The notes beneath the pieces are model-generated. The model was given only the letters and a program-made list of their open reading frames with translations. It made no database searches and was not told the origin of the DNA. A stretch of DNA of 64,000 nucleotides, from NCBI GenBank assembly GCA_040269895.1, contig CP158568.1, positions 3,690,716 through 3,754,715 on the forward strand. The letters are read 5' to 3'. How positions within the stretch are numbered: the first letter of the stretch is position 1; each line of letters begins with the position of its first letter. The stretch is from Ancalomicrobiaceae bacterium S20. Its GTDB lineage: Bacteria > Pseudomonadota > Alphaproteobacteria > Rhizobiales > Ancalomicrobiaceae. Positions 9,054 through 19,623 of this stretch are shown one piece after another. The translations under genes and the position numbers were made by a program.

Positions 9054-9233
9054 GTTTCGGGTCGTCGTCGTTTCGGGTCCAGTCGTTTCGAGCCGGCCGG
9101 ACCGAGCGGGGCTTCCGATCGCCGACGCCACGTTAATTTTTCGTAAGGTTGATGTCAGGTTCTTGCAAGCTCGGGCGGGGCGCCAAATCTCTCTCCTCAG
9201 GTCGACGGACTCGACCGCTCAGGAGGAAACGCA

Positions 9234-9695
9234 ATGACGAACCGAAAACTCGCCCTCGCCGTCCTCGCCACGATCCTCGCCGGCACCGCGACGCCGGCGC
9301 TCGCCACCACGACCACCAAGGACTGCAAGCCGTTCAGCGCCGCCGACGCGCGCGACCGCTTCGACCGCTGGAATGCGTCGCTCGCCAGCGGCACCGCGGA
9401 CGCGGTCGCGCTCTGGTACGCGCCCGACGCCAAGCTGCAGCTCGCGATCGCCGACAAGCCGATCAACGACCAGCGCGCGCTGCGCCAGTTCTACGAGGGC
9501 GCGATGCTCAAGGGCCTCAAGGCCGATGTGAAGGAGCGCAAGCCGCTCGAGGTCGCCTGCAACGTCGCCACCGATCGCGGCGTGGTCGAGTACACGCACG
9601 GCGGCAAGACCGTGAAGGCCGAATTCAAGAAGGTCTACGAGGTCCAGAACGGCGTCTGGCTGATCAAGGAGCATCAGTCGACCGTGCTGCGCTGA
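9234..9695 (+). CDS. Exported NTF2/SnoaL-like small protein
   Basis: This 153-residue protein starts with a clear Sec signal peptide (MTNRKLALAVLATILAGTATPALATT, cleavage after ALA), so the mature protein is periplasmic. The remainder reads as an NTF2-like cone fold of the SgcJ/EcaC or DUF4440 kind: DARDRFDRWNASLASGTADAVALWYAPDAKL, then RALRQFYEGAMLKGL and a terminal beta segment VYEVQNGVWLIKEHQSTVL. Such domains serve as enzymes or binding proteins, and no catalytic residue can be assigned. The ATG is preceded by CAGGAGG. Two Cys residues in the mature part (DCKPF and VACNV) could form a disulfide. It is monocistronic, with a strong terminator downstream. Confidence 0.75.
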   Translation: MTNRKLALAVLATILAGTATPALATTTTKDCKPFSAADARDRFDRWNASLASGTADAVALWYAPDAKLQLAIADKPINDQRALRQFYEGAMLKGLKADVKERKPLEVACNVATDRGVVEYTHGGKTVKAEFKKVYEVQNGVWLIKEHQSTVLR

Positions 9696-9786
9696 CGATC
9701 GCCAGCATTTCAGGGATCGCCTCTCGCTTCATGGGTCCACGTCCCTCGGCCCTCCCCATCCCCCCGCGAAGGGGCGAGGACTCGTG

Positions 9787-9827
9787 AAAAAGGCCGGTCA
9801 TCCCCGTGGGGACGACCGGCCTTTTTT
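9787..9827 (+). terminator. Strong rho-independent terminator
   Basis: A GC stem (AAAGGCCGGTC paired with GACCGGCCTTT) closes around a CCCC/GGGG-containing loop and runs into TTTTTT. It lies about 90 bases after the NTF2-like gene. The A-rich left flank makes it usable in both directions, but no gene on the other strand ends here. Confidence 0.85.
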
Positions 9828-9904
9828 CATCCCGATCCACCGGCCGGGAGGAGAAAGCAAAAAGCCGGAGAGCCAGAACCGTGGTCCGACAGATCGGAAA
9901 AGCA

Positions 9905-9932
9905 ACGGGCGGCGGTCGCGACCGCCGCCCGT
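9905..9932 (-). terminator. Hairpin terminator after porin gene
   Basis: A near-perfect palindrome (arms GGGCGGCGGTC / GACCGCCGCCC around GCG, with one more pair at each side) lies 25 bases past the porin stop. Read on the minus strand it is followed by GTTGCTTTTCC, giving a modest T tract. Confidence 0.65.
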
Positions 9933-9956
9933 CACAGTTCGAAAAGTCGGCTTCGA

Positions 9957-10703
9957 TCAGAAGCGATAGTTCACGCCAACGCGGACGGCATCGGCCGTCA
10001 GGTTGTTGCGGAAGCTGTAGGTCGCGCCGTTGCCGGCCACCGCGCTGAAGGTCTTGCTGCCGAAGTCGTAGTGATCGTACTCGACCTTGGCCGACCAGTT
10101 GCGGGTGAAGGCGTACTCGACGCCGGCACCGAGGGTCCAGCCGACGCGGGTGTCGTCGGCGGTCGCGTTGATCGTGTTGCCGCCCGGCGCCACGGTCGAG
10201 GTGTCCTGCACGCGGCTGGAGCCGCCGTAGAACGCCACACCGCCCTTGCCGTACAGCAGGAACGCGTCGGCCGCGAAGCCGAGCTTGCCCGTGATGGCGC
10301 CGAAGGCACCGTCATTGGTCCAGGCGCGGGTGTCGCCGTTCGGGCTCGACGGCTGGATCGTGGTCTTCTTCAGATCCATGTAGCCGACTTCGCCCTCGAT
10401 ACCGACGACGAAGTTCGGGCTGACCTGATAGTTGTAGCCGAGCTGCAGACCGCCGATGAAGCCGCTCGGGGCGCGGCCCCAACGCTCACCAGCCGTGTTG
10501 TAGCCATTGATGTCGGTCGTGCGGGCGGTGCCGCCGACCCAGCCGAGGCTGCCGCCGACATACGGACCGGTCCAGAACATCGGAGCAGCGGCGACGACGG
10601 CCGAAGCCGGAGCGATGGCCGGGGCAACACCGAGATCCGCCGCGGAGGCGGCGCCGGCGGCGCCGAGGACGAAGACCGAGGCGAGGAGAATGGAACGCTT
10701 CAT
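9957..10703 (-). CDS. Outer membrane beta-barrel protein (Omp25/Omp31-like porin family)
   Basis: This 248-residue protein has a signal peptide (MKRSILLASVFVLGAAGAASAA) followed by FWTGPYVGGSLGWVGG, the usual opening of alphaproteobacterial small surface barrels. Alternating amphipathic strands follow (GFIGGLQLGYNYQVSPNFVVGIEGEVGY, VGWTLGAGVEYAFTRNWSAKVEYDHYDFG), and the C-terminus is VRVGVNYRF with the terminal Phe used by the BAM complex. It is an eight-stranded OmpA/Opa-like barrel in the outer membrane. The role is likely structural or in surface interaction. It is a single-gene unit with its own terminator and an AT-rich promoter region upstream. Related genomes usually carry several paralogues; only this one is in the window. 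Confidence 0.85.
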   Translation of the reverse strand: MKRSILLASVFVLGAAGAASAADLGVAPAIAPASAVVAAAPMFWTGPYVGGSLGWVGGTARTTDINGYNTAGERWGRAPSGFIGGLQLGYNYQVSPNFVVGIEGEVGYMDLKKTTIQPSSPNGDTRAWTNDGAFGAITGKLGFAADAFLLYGKGGVAFYGGSSRVQDTSTVAPGGNTINATADDTRVGWTLGAGVEYAFTRNWSAKVEYDHYDFGSKTFSAVAGNGATYSFRNNLTADAVRVGVNYRF

Positions 10704-11507
10704 GACAAGTGTCTCCCTTGTGCGTGGCTCTTATCTACGCTCGAGATGCTGAAAAGTATGTAACCAAAAAACCACAACGAATTTTCGTATTCAGATGGCG
10801 ATCGAGGCTATTCGTGGCGAAACTTCGGCATATCGGAGCTGAACATGGCATTAACAGGCCATTCACGACTTATTTACCGAACCTAAATAGCCTCCATTTA
10901 CCTAGATGAAATTCGGTTTTCCGCGCCACAATTCAGTTTTATCTCTCCACAATCCCGACACAATCGAGATTTTCTTTCTGGCTCTTGTTGGCTTTGATGG
11001 GCGTAACGCCCCACTCCACCTCCGGAACCGCGTTAAAAACGTACGCCCGGAAGTGTAGTTCCCTGACGGTGCAGATAAATTTCGACGTCACCGCCGAGAT
11101 GATCGCCCGGTTCCGCCATGTCAAAAATGTGGCGCTGACCGCCCGTGATGCAGCGCGACCCAGGCAGAAGCCGTTTTCGTGCATGGCTGAAGCCAAGCCG
11201 TCAGCGATAATCCCCGCGTGCTTTTTCCGGATCGCCTGTCCGGCGGAACCGTCCCGCCTCCGACAACCTGCCCTCGGCAACGGCACCGGGACCGACAATG
11301 GGGCAGATCTCGCGCGGATCGAGCTGCATCTCGGCCAATGCCGATCGGCAACGGTCGAGCCGCGATGGAGGCGCCCGTCAGCCCTTGCGACGCCGCGGAT
11401 CGGCCGACAGGGTTTCGCTAGCCGGTCGCTCGCTTTAGGATGAGGCACATGGGTGGGCTCGCGAGGGGGTGGCGATCGACGATCGGCGCCGGCAGCGAGA
11501 GGTGTCG
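10704..11507. other. Intergenic region porin / tamA (no confident gene)
   Basis: About 800 bases separate the divergent porin and tamA genes. From roughly 10740 to 10930 the sequence is AT-rich and fits the porin promoter and leader. From about 10940 to 11440 both strands happen to be open (a plus frame from 10985 and a minus frame ending 10939), but neither translation resembles a family I recognise and neither has a convincing ribosome-binding site. A small hairpin, GGGCG-TAA-CGCCC, lies near 11000. I do not call a gene here; see the findings for why the stretch deserves a search. Confidence 0.5.
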
Positions 11508-13508
11508 ATGGCGTTCATGCCGCGGGCGTTCATACCGCGACGGGGCCGTGTTCCGCGGCTCCATGGTCCTGCGTCGTTCCGGTCCGGCCGGAGACTTCCG
11601 GTCGTGCTCGCGGCCGGGGTCTTCGTGGTCTGTGCCGGTGCGTACCCCGCGCGCGCCTTCGATCTGTTCGGCTATCACCTCTGGGGCGAGAAGACCGAGG
11701 ACAAGGCCGTCTCCCCCGATGCCCAGCGCTATACCCTGACCTTCTCCGTCGCCGGCGGCGATGCCGATCTGGAGAAGCGGCTGCGCGGCGCCTCGCTGCT
11801 CGCCGAGGAAGCCGACGGTACGCCGCCGCCGAGCACCGCGGCGTTCCTTTCCCGCGCACGGGCCGAATATGGCCGCATCCTCGCCGGGCTCTATGCCGAG
11901 GGCCGCTATGGCGGCGCGATCACCATCACTGCAGCCGGCCGGCCGATCGAGCAGATCCCGGCCGATGCCCGGCTGCCCAATCCGGTGCCGGTGGCCATCG
12001 CCGTCGATCCGGGCCCTGCCTATGCCTTCGGCCGCATCACGATCGAGGGGCGGCCGACCGCGATCCCGCCGCAGATCTCGCCCGAGATCAAGCCGCCGAA
12101 GTCGCCCGAGGATCTCGGCCTCACGCCCGGCGCGGTGGCGCGCTCGGGCGCTGTGATTAGCGCGGAGGAGGCGCTGGTCGCCGCCTGGCGGCGCATCGGT
12201 CATCCCAAGGCGCGGGTGGTCCGGCGCGACGTGGCCGCCGATCATCCGCATCGGCGGATCGACGTCACGCTGGTCATCGATCCGGCGCCGCGGGCGGTCT
12301 ATGGCGAGACCACGGTCAAGGGCACCAAGCAGGTCGACCCGGCCTTCGTCGCGCGGCAGACCGCCCTGCCCGCGGGCGAACCCTATTCGTCCGACGAGGT
12401 GAAGCGCGCGGAACGACGGCTGCAGCGGCTGGAAGTGTTCGGCTCGGCGCGCGTCACCGACGACGCGGCGCTCGACCGGCGCACGGACCCGGCCGGCCAG
12501 CCGATGACCGTGACGGTCACCGAGCGGCCGATGCATGTGTTCGGCGCCGGCGCCAGCTATTCGACTGTCGATGGCGCCGGGCTCGAGGGCTACTGGCAGC
12601 ATCGCAACCTGTTCGGCGAGGCCGAGCGGCTGCGGCTCGACGCCCGCGTCTCCGGCATCGACGGCGTCGATCCGCGCAAGTTCACCTATCTCGGCGGCCT
12701 CACCTTCGTGAAGCCGGGCATCTTCGATCCCTATACAGACCTGACCGCGCAGATCCAGGGCGCGCGCGAGGTCTACGATCCCTATACGGAAGAGCGCGTC
12801 CGCGCCCGCATCGGGTTGGCGCACGAGTTCTTCCCCGGCTTCGACGGCACGGTGACGCTCAACGGCGAGACGTCGCGCGTCAATGACGCCTGGGGCAAGC
12901 GCTCCTTCGTGCTCGCCAGCCTGCCGACGACGCTGACCTGGGACACCAGCAACGACAAGCTGGAGCCGACCAGCGGCTTCCGGCTCAAGGGGCAGGCCGA
13001 GCCGTTCTACGAGACGCGCTTCGGCAACGGCGGCCTGATCGCGCGCATCGACGCCTCGACCTATTGGGCGCTCGACGCGGCCGGGCGCTATGTGCTCGCC
13101 GGCCGGATCGCGCTCGGCTCGATCACCGGCGCGCCGCTGACCGGCTTGCCGGACAGCCGACTGTTCTTCGCCGGCGGCGGCGGCTCGGTGCGGGGCTATG
13201 CCTACCGCAGCCTCGGGCCGCGGCTCGACGACGGCCGCATCGTCGGCGGTCGATCGCTGTTCGAAGCTTCGGCCGAAGTCCGGGCGCGCGTCACCGATTC
13301 CATCGGCGTCGTGCCCTTCGTCGATGTCGGATCGGCCTACGAGGGCAGCGTGCCGGACTTCTCGGAGAAGCTCCGGATCGGCGCCGGCCTCGGGCTGCGC
13401 TACTACACCGGCATCGGCGCGATCCGGCTCGACGTCGCCGCGCCGCTGGTGCGCGACCGGCGTGATCCGCGCTTCGCGATCTATATCGGCATCGGGGAGG
13501 CGTTCTGA
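11508..13508 (+). CDS. tamA: TamA, outer membrane BamA-family translocation component
   Basis: TamA is the outer-membrane partner of TamB in the translocation and assembly module, involved in outer-membrane protein and phospholipid homeostasis. The product of about 666 residues has an N-terminal signal region ending near GAYPARAF, three POTRA-like repeats (for example YTLTFSVAGGDADLEKRLRGASLL, and RIDVTLVIDPAPRAVYGETTVKGTKQVD), and a C-terminal surface-antigen barrel with the hallmark LFFAGGGGSVRGYAYRSLGPR and terminal IRLDVAAPLVRDRRDPRFAIYIGIGEAF. I prefer the ATG with AGAGG upstream over an in-frame GTG 13 codons earlier. tamB begins two bases after its stop, so they form an operon. Confidence 0.9.
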   Translation: MAFMPRAFIPRRGRVPRLHGPASFRSGRRLPVVLAAGVFVVCAGAYPARAFDLFGYHLWGEKTEDKAVSPDAQRYTLTFSVAGGDADLEKRLRGASLLAEEADGTPPPSTAAFLSRARAEYGRILAGLYAEGRYGGAITITAAGRPIEQIPADARLPNPVPVAIAVDPGPAYAFGRITIEGRPTAIPPQISPEIKPPKSPEDLGLTPGAVARSGAVISAEEALVAAWRRIGHPKARVVRRDVAADHPHRRIDVTLVIDPAPRAVYGETTVKGTKQVDPAFVARQTALPAGEPYSSDEVKRAERRLQRLEVFGSARVTDDAALDRRTDPAGQPMTVTVTERPMHVFGAGASYSTVDGAGLEGYWQHRNLFGEAERLRLDARVSGIDGVDPRKFTYLGGLTFVKPGIFDPYTDLTAQIQGAREVYDPYTEERVRARIGLAHEFFPGFDGTVTLNGETSRVNDAWGKRSFVLASLPTTLTWDTSNDKLEPTSGFRLKGQAEPFYETRFGNGGLIARIDASTYWALDAAGRYVLAGRIALGSITGAPLTGLPDSRLFFAGGGGSVRGYAYRSLGPRLDDGRIVGGRSLFEASAEVRARVTDSIGVVPFVDVGSAYEGSVPDFSEKLRIGAGLGLRYYTGIGAIRLDVAAPLVRDRRDPRFAIYIGIGEAF

Positions 13509-13509
13509 C

Positions 13510-16500
13510 ATGCTGACGACCGCCCGAACCCGCTTTGCCTGCCTTGCCGCTCGCCTGCATCGCGCCGCCGCGCTCGGCCTCCTCGCCATGGGCGTCACGT
13601 TCGGCGCTGCATCGCCCACCCTGGCGCAGAGCGCCGACGAGGCCGAGAAGTCGAGCTTCGTGCGCTTCGTCGAGGAGCAGATCTCGACGCCGGACCAGAA
13701 GATCTCGCTCGGCCGCATCGACGGCGCGCTGTCGTCGGATGTCCGGATCGGCTCGATCACCATCGCCGACCGCCAGGGCGTCTGGCTCGAAGTGACCGAC
13801 GTGCATCTGGTCTGGAGCCGGCTGGCGCTCCTGCAGAAGCGGCTGGAGATCGACAGTCTGGAAGCGAAGGCGATCCGCGTCATCCACCGGCCGGCAGCGA
13901 CCGGGCCCGAGGTCGCCGCGACACCGACCTTCGCGCTGCCGGACCTGCCCGTGGCGGTCCGGATCGGCAAGCTCGCCGTGCCGAGCGTCGATCTCGGCGA
14001 GGGGATCGCGGGCATTCCGGCGCGGTTCTCGGTCGACGGCCGCGCCTCGCTCGCCAAGGACGTCCTCGATGCGCAACTGGCGATCCAGCGGCTCGACGGG
14101 TCGGGCCGGCTCGCCTTCAAGCTCGGTTACGCCGACCAGACCCGCAAGCTCGACCTCGATCTGACGCTTTCGGAGGGCGCCGGCGGCTTCCTCGGCACGC
14201 TGCTCGACATTCGCGGCCGGCCGGCGCTCGACCTCTCGGTGCGAGGATCGGCGCCGATCGACAGCTTCGCGGCCGACATCGCGCTCGACGCCGACAAGGC
14301 GCGGCTCGTCTCCGGGCGTGCAGCCATCGGCCGCAACGCCTTCGGCTATCGCTTCGCACTCGAGGCGAACGGCTCGCTCGAACGGCTCGTTTCGGAGCGC
14401 TGGGGCGCCTATTTCGCCGGACCGTCCTCGATCGCGCTCGTCGCGGAAGCAGCAGAGAGCGGCTGGAAGATCTCGCGGGCCTCGATCGCCTCGGGTGCCG
14501 CGACCTTCGAAGGCAACGGCGCGCTCGCCGCGGACGGCTTTCCGACCGCGCTCACGGTCGATGCGCGGCTCGGGGGCGCGGCGCGCGCGTGCCGCTGCCG
14601 TTCACCGATGGAACGGTCGACGGCGTCCGGCTCGCGATCGACTACGGCGAGGCGGCCGCCTGGAAGGCGACCGTCCGCGCCGACGGCTTCGAGAGCGCCG
14701 ACGCCAAGCTCGGCTCGGCCGCCCTGGAGGCGTCAGGCGTCGCGCGCAATCTCGCCGATCCGGCCGCGCGCAGCCTCTCCTTCACGCTCTCCGGCGCAAT
14801 CGCCGGCCTGCAGGCCGGCGATGCGGCTAAGGCGTTCCGCGATCCGATCCGGATCGCCGGCCGCGGCAACTGGCGGGCCGGCGCAGCGACGCTGGTCGAG
14901 GGCTTCTCGATCTCGGACGGCAATGCCAGCATCGCCTTCGACGGCACGCTCGGACTTTCGGCCGTGACCGGCGCGGCGCGGATCGGCGTCAAGGACCTGG
15001 CGCCGTTCGCCGCGCTCGCGGATCGGCCGTTGCACGGGGCAACCGCGCTGACCGCGACCGGCCGCTATGAGCCGATCGGCGGCGCTTTCGATCTGGCGCT
15101 CGACGGCATGACCACCGATCTCGCCGCCGGTCTCGGTCGCGCCGACGCCCTGCTCGGCGGCCGGCTCGCGCTCAAGGGCCGGGTCGCGCGTGCGACCGAC
15201 GGCCTGCATTTCGATGCCGTGCGGCTCGGTAACGGCCGGATCCAGGCATCCGTCGCGGGCCTTTTCGGCCGCTGGACCTCGGACCTCGCGATCAATGCCG
15301 CGATCGCCGATGTCGGCGTCGCGACCGACCGGGCCAAGGGCCGCGTGGCGCTCGACGCACGCGTGACCGGCGCCAGCGAGAAGCCGACCGTCGCGGCGCG
15401 GATCGCCGGATCGAATCTCGTCCTGCAGGGCCGGCCGTTCCGCGACGCGGCCCTGCGTTTCGACGGCACCGTGGCGCAGGGCGAGGTCGACGGCATCGTC
15501 GCGCTCGGCGGCGATCTCGGCGGCCGGCCGGTCACGGGGCAGGCGCGCCTCACCTCGCTCGCTGATGGCGGACAGGCGATCGAGGCGCTGATCTTCCGCG
15601 TCGGCCGCAGTACGATCAGCGGCGACGTGACGATCGACGAGGCCGGTCTCGCCGACGGGGCGCTCGCGATCACCTCGCCCGATCTCGGCGAGGTGGCGCC
15701 GCTGGTGCTGATGACCGCGGCCGGATCGGTCGACGCCAAGATCGGCCTGTCCCGCGCGAACGGGCGCCAGGACGTCAAGGCCAAGGGCACCGCTAAGGGT
15801 GTGAAAATCGAGGCGATCTCGATTGCCAGCGCCGATTTCGATCTCTCCGCCCAGGATCTTCGCGGCCGCCCGGCGATCACCGGCACGGCGACGGCCCGGA
15901 CCATCGCGACCCCGGCCGCGACCGTCGCCAAGGTCGATGCGCGCGCGACCCCGGACCCGAACGGCGCCACGCGCTTCGACGTTACCGCCGACGGCATCGC
16001 ACCGACGGCATTGCGCAATGCCGGCATCGGCGCGCTCACGGCCCGTGCCCGTGGCACGTTGGCCGAGCGGCTGTTGCGCTTCGATGCGGAGGCGACCGCC
16101 GGCGGCGGCATCCGCCTGACGGCGGGCGGCGCCGCCGCGATCGACGGCGCGAGCCTCGATGTCGCGGTGAAGGGCAATCTGCCGCTCGCCGCCGCAAACG
16201 GCTTCCTGCGCGACCGGGCGACGCGGCTCGCGGGCACCGCGACGCTCGACCTGCGCGTGACCGGCAGCGCGGCCGAGCCGCGCCCGGCCGGGACCGTCAC
16301 GATCGGCGGCTTCACGCTCGCCGATCCCGAGACCGGGTTCCGGCTGGCGAACGGTCAGGGCCGGATCCGGCTCGGCGACGGGCGGGCGACGGTCGAGAGC
16401 TTCTCGGCGACGACCGGCCGTACCGGCACGATCGCCGTTTCCGGCACGGTCGGCCTGCCGCCCGCCGATGGTTTTCCGGCCGATCTCACGATCCGGCTCG

Positions 16501-17455
16501 CGCGCTCCACATCACCAACGGCGACCTGCTGACCGCCGACGTCAGCGGCACCGTGACGGTTCGCGGTCCGCTCGCCGGCGCGCCGACCATCGGCGGCACC
16601 ATCACGGTCGACCGCGCCGAGATCACCATTCCGGAGCGCTTTTCCGGCCGCGTCACCATGCTCGACGTGCGCCAGATCGCGCCGCCGCCGAAGGTCGCAC
16701 GCACGCTTGCCAAGGCGCGCGCGGCGATCACCCCGCGGTCCACGGCCAAGTCGGCGACCGGCGTGGTGCTGGCGCTCACCATCGACGCGCCGGCGCGGGT
16801 GTTCGTGCGCGGCCGCGGCCTCGATACCGAGCTCGGCGGCCGGATCACGCTCGCCGGCCCGGTCGAAGCCGTGCGGCCGGTCGGAGCGTTCCAGATGATC
16901 CGCGGCCGGCTCGACGTGATCGGCCAGCGCATCGACTTCACCCGCGGCGTCGTCACGCTGACCGGATCGCTCGATCCGGACATCGACTTCGCGGCCGAGG
17001 CGGTGCGCGGCTCGATCACCATCACCGCCCGCGTCACCGGCAAGGCGAGCGATCCGCAGATCGCGCTGACCTCCTCGGAAGACCTGCCGCAGGACGAGAT
17101 CCTGGCGCGCTTCCTGTTCGGCCAGTCGATCACGCAGCTGTCGCCGTTCCAGGTGGTCCGGCTGACCGTCGCGGTCGCCCAGCTCGCCGGCGGCGGGCAG
17201 TCGGCCGACCTGGTCGGCAAGATCCGCAAGTCGACCGGCCTCGACGACCTCGACATCGTGACGGATTCGTCCGGAGGCACCGCGGTGAAGGTCGGCCGCT
17301 ACCTGAGTGACAACATCTATTTCGGCGTGACCACCGGCGGCGCCGGCCAGACCAACGCGACGATCAACCTCGACATCACCAAGAACCTCAAGGCGCGCGG
17401 CGAAGCCGGCACCGAAGGGTCGAGCCTCGGGGTGTTCTTCGAGAAGGAATATTGA
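13510..17455 (+). pseudogene. tamB: TamB, inner-membrane-anchored translocation protein, interrupted by two single-base frameshifts
   Basis: TamB spans the periplasm between the inner membrane and TamA. The N-terminus (MLTTARTRFACLA through TLAQS) is a signal or anchor, the middle is a long series of beta-helical repeats, and the end is the DUF490/TamB domain (FGVTTGGAGQTNATINLDITKNLKARGEAG, finishing GVFFEKEY). Coding sense moves from the first frame to a second near the GGGGG run at 14572-14576, and to a third near 16497-16507. Adding one base at each place gives a continuous product of about 1315 residues, the expected size. All three pieces look well conserved, with no in-frame stops, so the gene is probably intact and the breaks are sequence errors. 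As written, it cannot make full-length protein. Confidence 0.85.
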
Positions 17456-17588
17456 GGTGGGGATCAGCGGCGGGCCATGACCGGGAAGTCAGCCGGATCG
17501 TCGGTCCGCGGGTCGAACGGCGACACGCCGCGCAAGCGCATGTCCCGGTCAAGCGCCGGGGGCCGTCGGCCCGCGCGAGTCTCACGGC

Positions 17589-17678
17589 CTAGCTGAAGCG
17601 GGCCTTCGCATCCTCGAGCTTCCAGACATCGACCGCTCTGCGCCCCGTGGATAGCCAGGTATCGTCTGCATCGGCCAT
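17589..17678 (-). pseudogene. Truncated Phd/YefM-type antitoxin relic
   Basis: On the minus strand an ATG opens a 29-residue frame whose end, VDVWKLEDAKARFS, matches the N-terminal DNA-binding segment of Phd/YefM antitoxins (pattern W-x-L-x-x-A-K-A-R-F-S-E-x-V). A TAG stops it exactly where the family continues with ELVRRA. Beyond the stop the same frame reads AVRLARADGPRRLT, which again resembles the next family segment (GP-x-x-V-T) before similarity fades. No toxin gene is adjacent. I read this as a decayed antitoxin. Confidence 0.45.
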
Positions 17679-17758
17679 GGAATGCGCTCCCGATCAGCTA
17701 GTCAGATCGGCCCTTCGCATGGCGTCTGCAATCCCTCGAATGGCGGAGCGATGAAAAG

Positions 17759-17792
17759 CGAAAGCCGCCCGCGGGGTCGCGGGCGGCTTTCA
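17759..17792 (-). terminator. Rho-independent terminator after fadE
   Basis: The arms AAAGCCGCCCGC and GCGGGCGGCTTT close a six-base loop about 25 bases past the fadE stop. On the minus strand the stem is followed by CGCTTTTC. This would end the merR-fadA-fadB-fadE transcript. Confidence 0.75.
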
Positions 17793-17816
17793 CGACGTTT
17801 CAGGAAGGGCAGTGTC

Positions 17817-19607
<1,791 letters not shown>

Positions 19608-19623
19608 GAGAATCCTCCCGAGT

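Larger units (their letters stand above)
17456..17816. other. Intergenic region tamB / fadE with an antitoxin relic
   Basis: About 360 bases between the convergent tamB and fadE genes. It holds the degenerate Phd-like antitoxin frame listed separately, and the fadE terminator hairpin. No other gene is supported. Confidence 0.6.

Noticed and set aside
11418-14120. 900-codon open frame on the minus strand
   Set aside because: It is antisense to tamA and the start of tamB; composition is biased and no motif is present.
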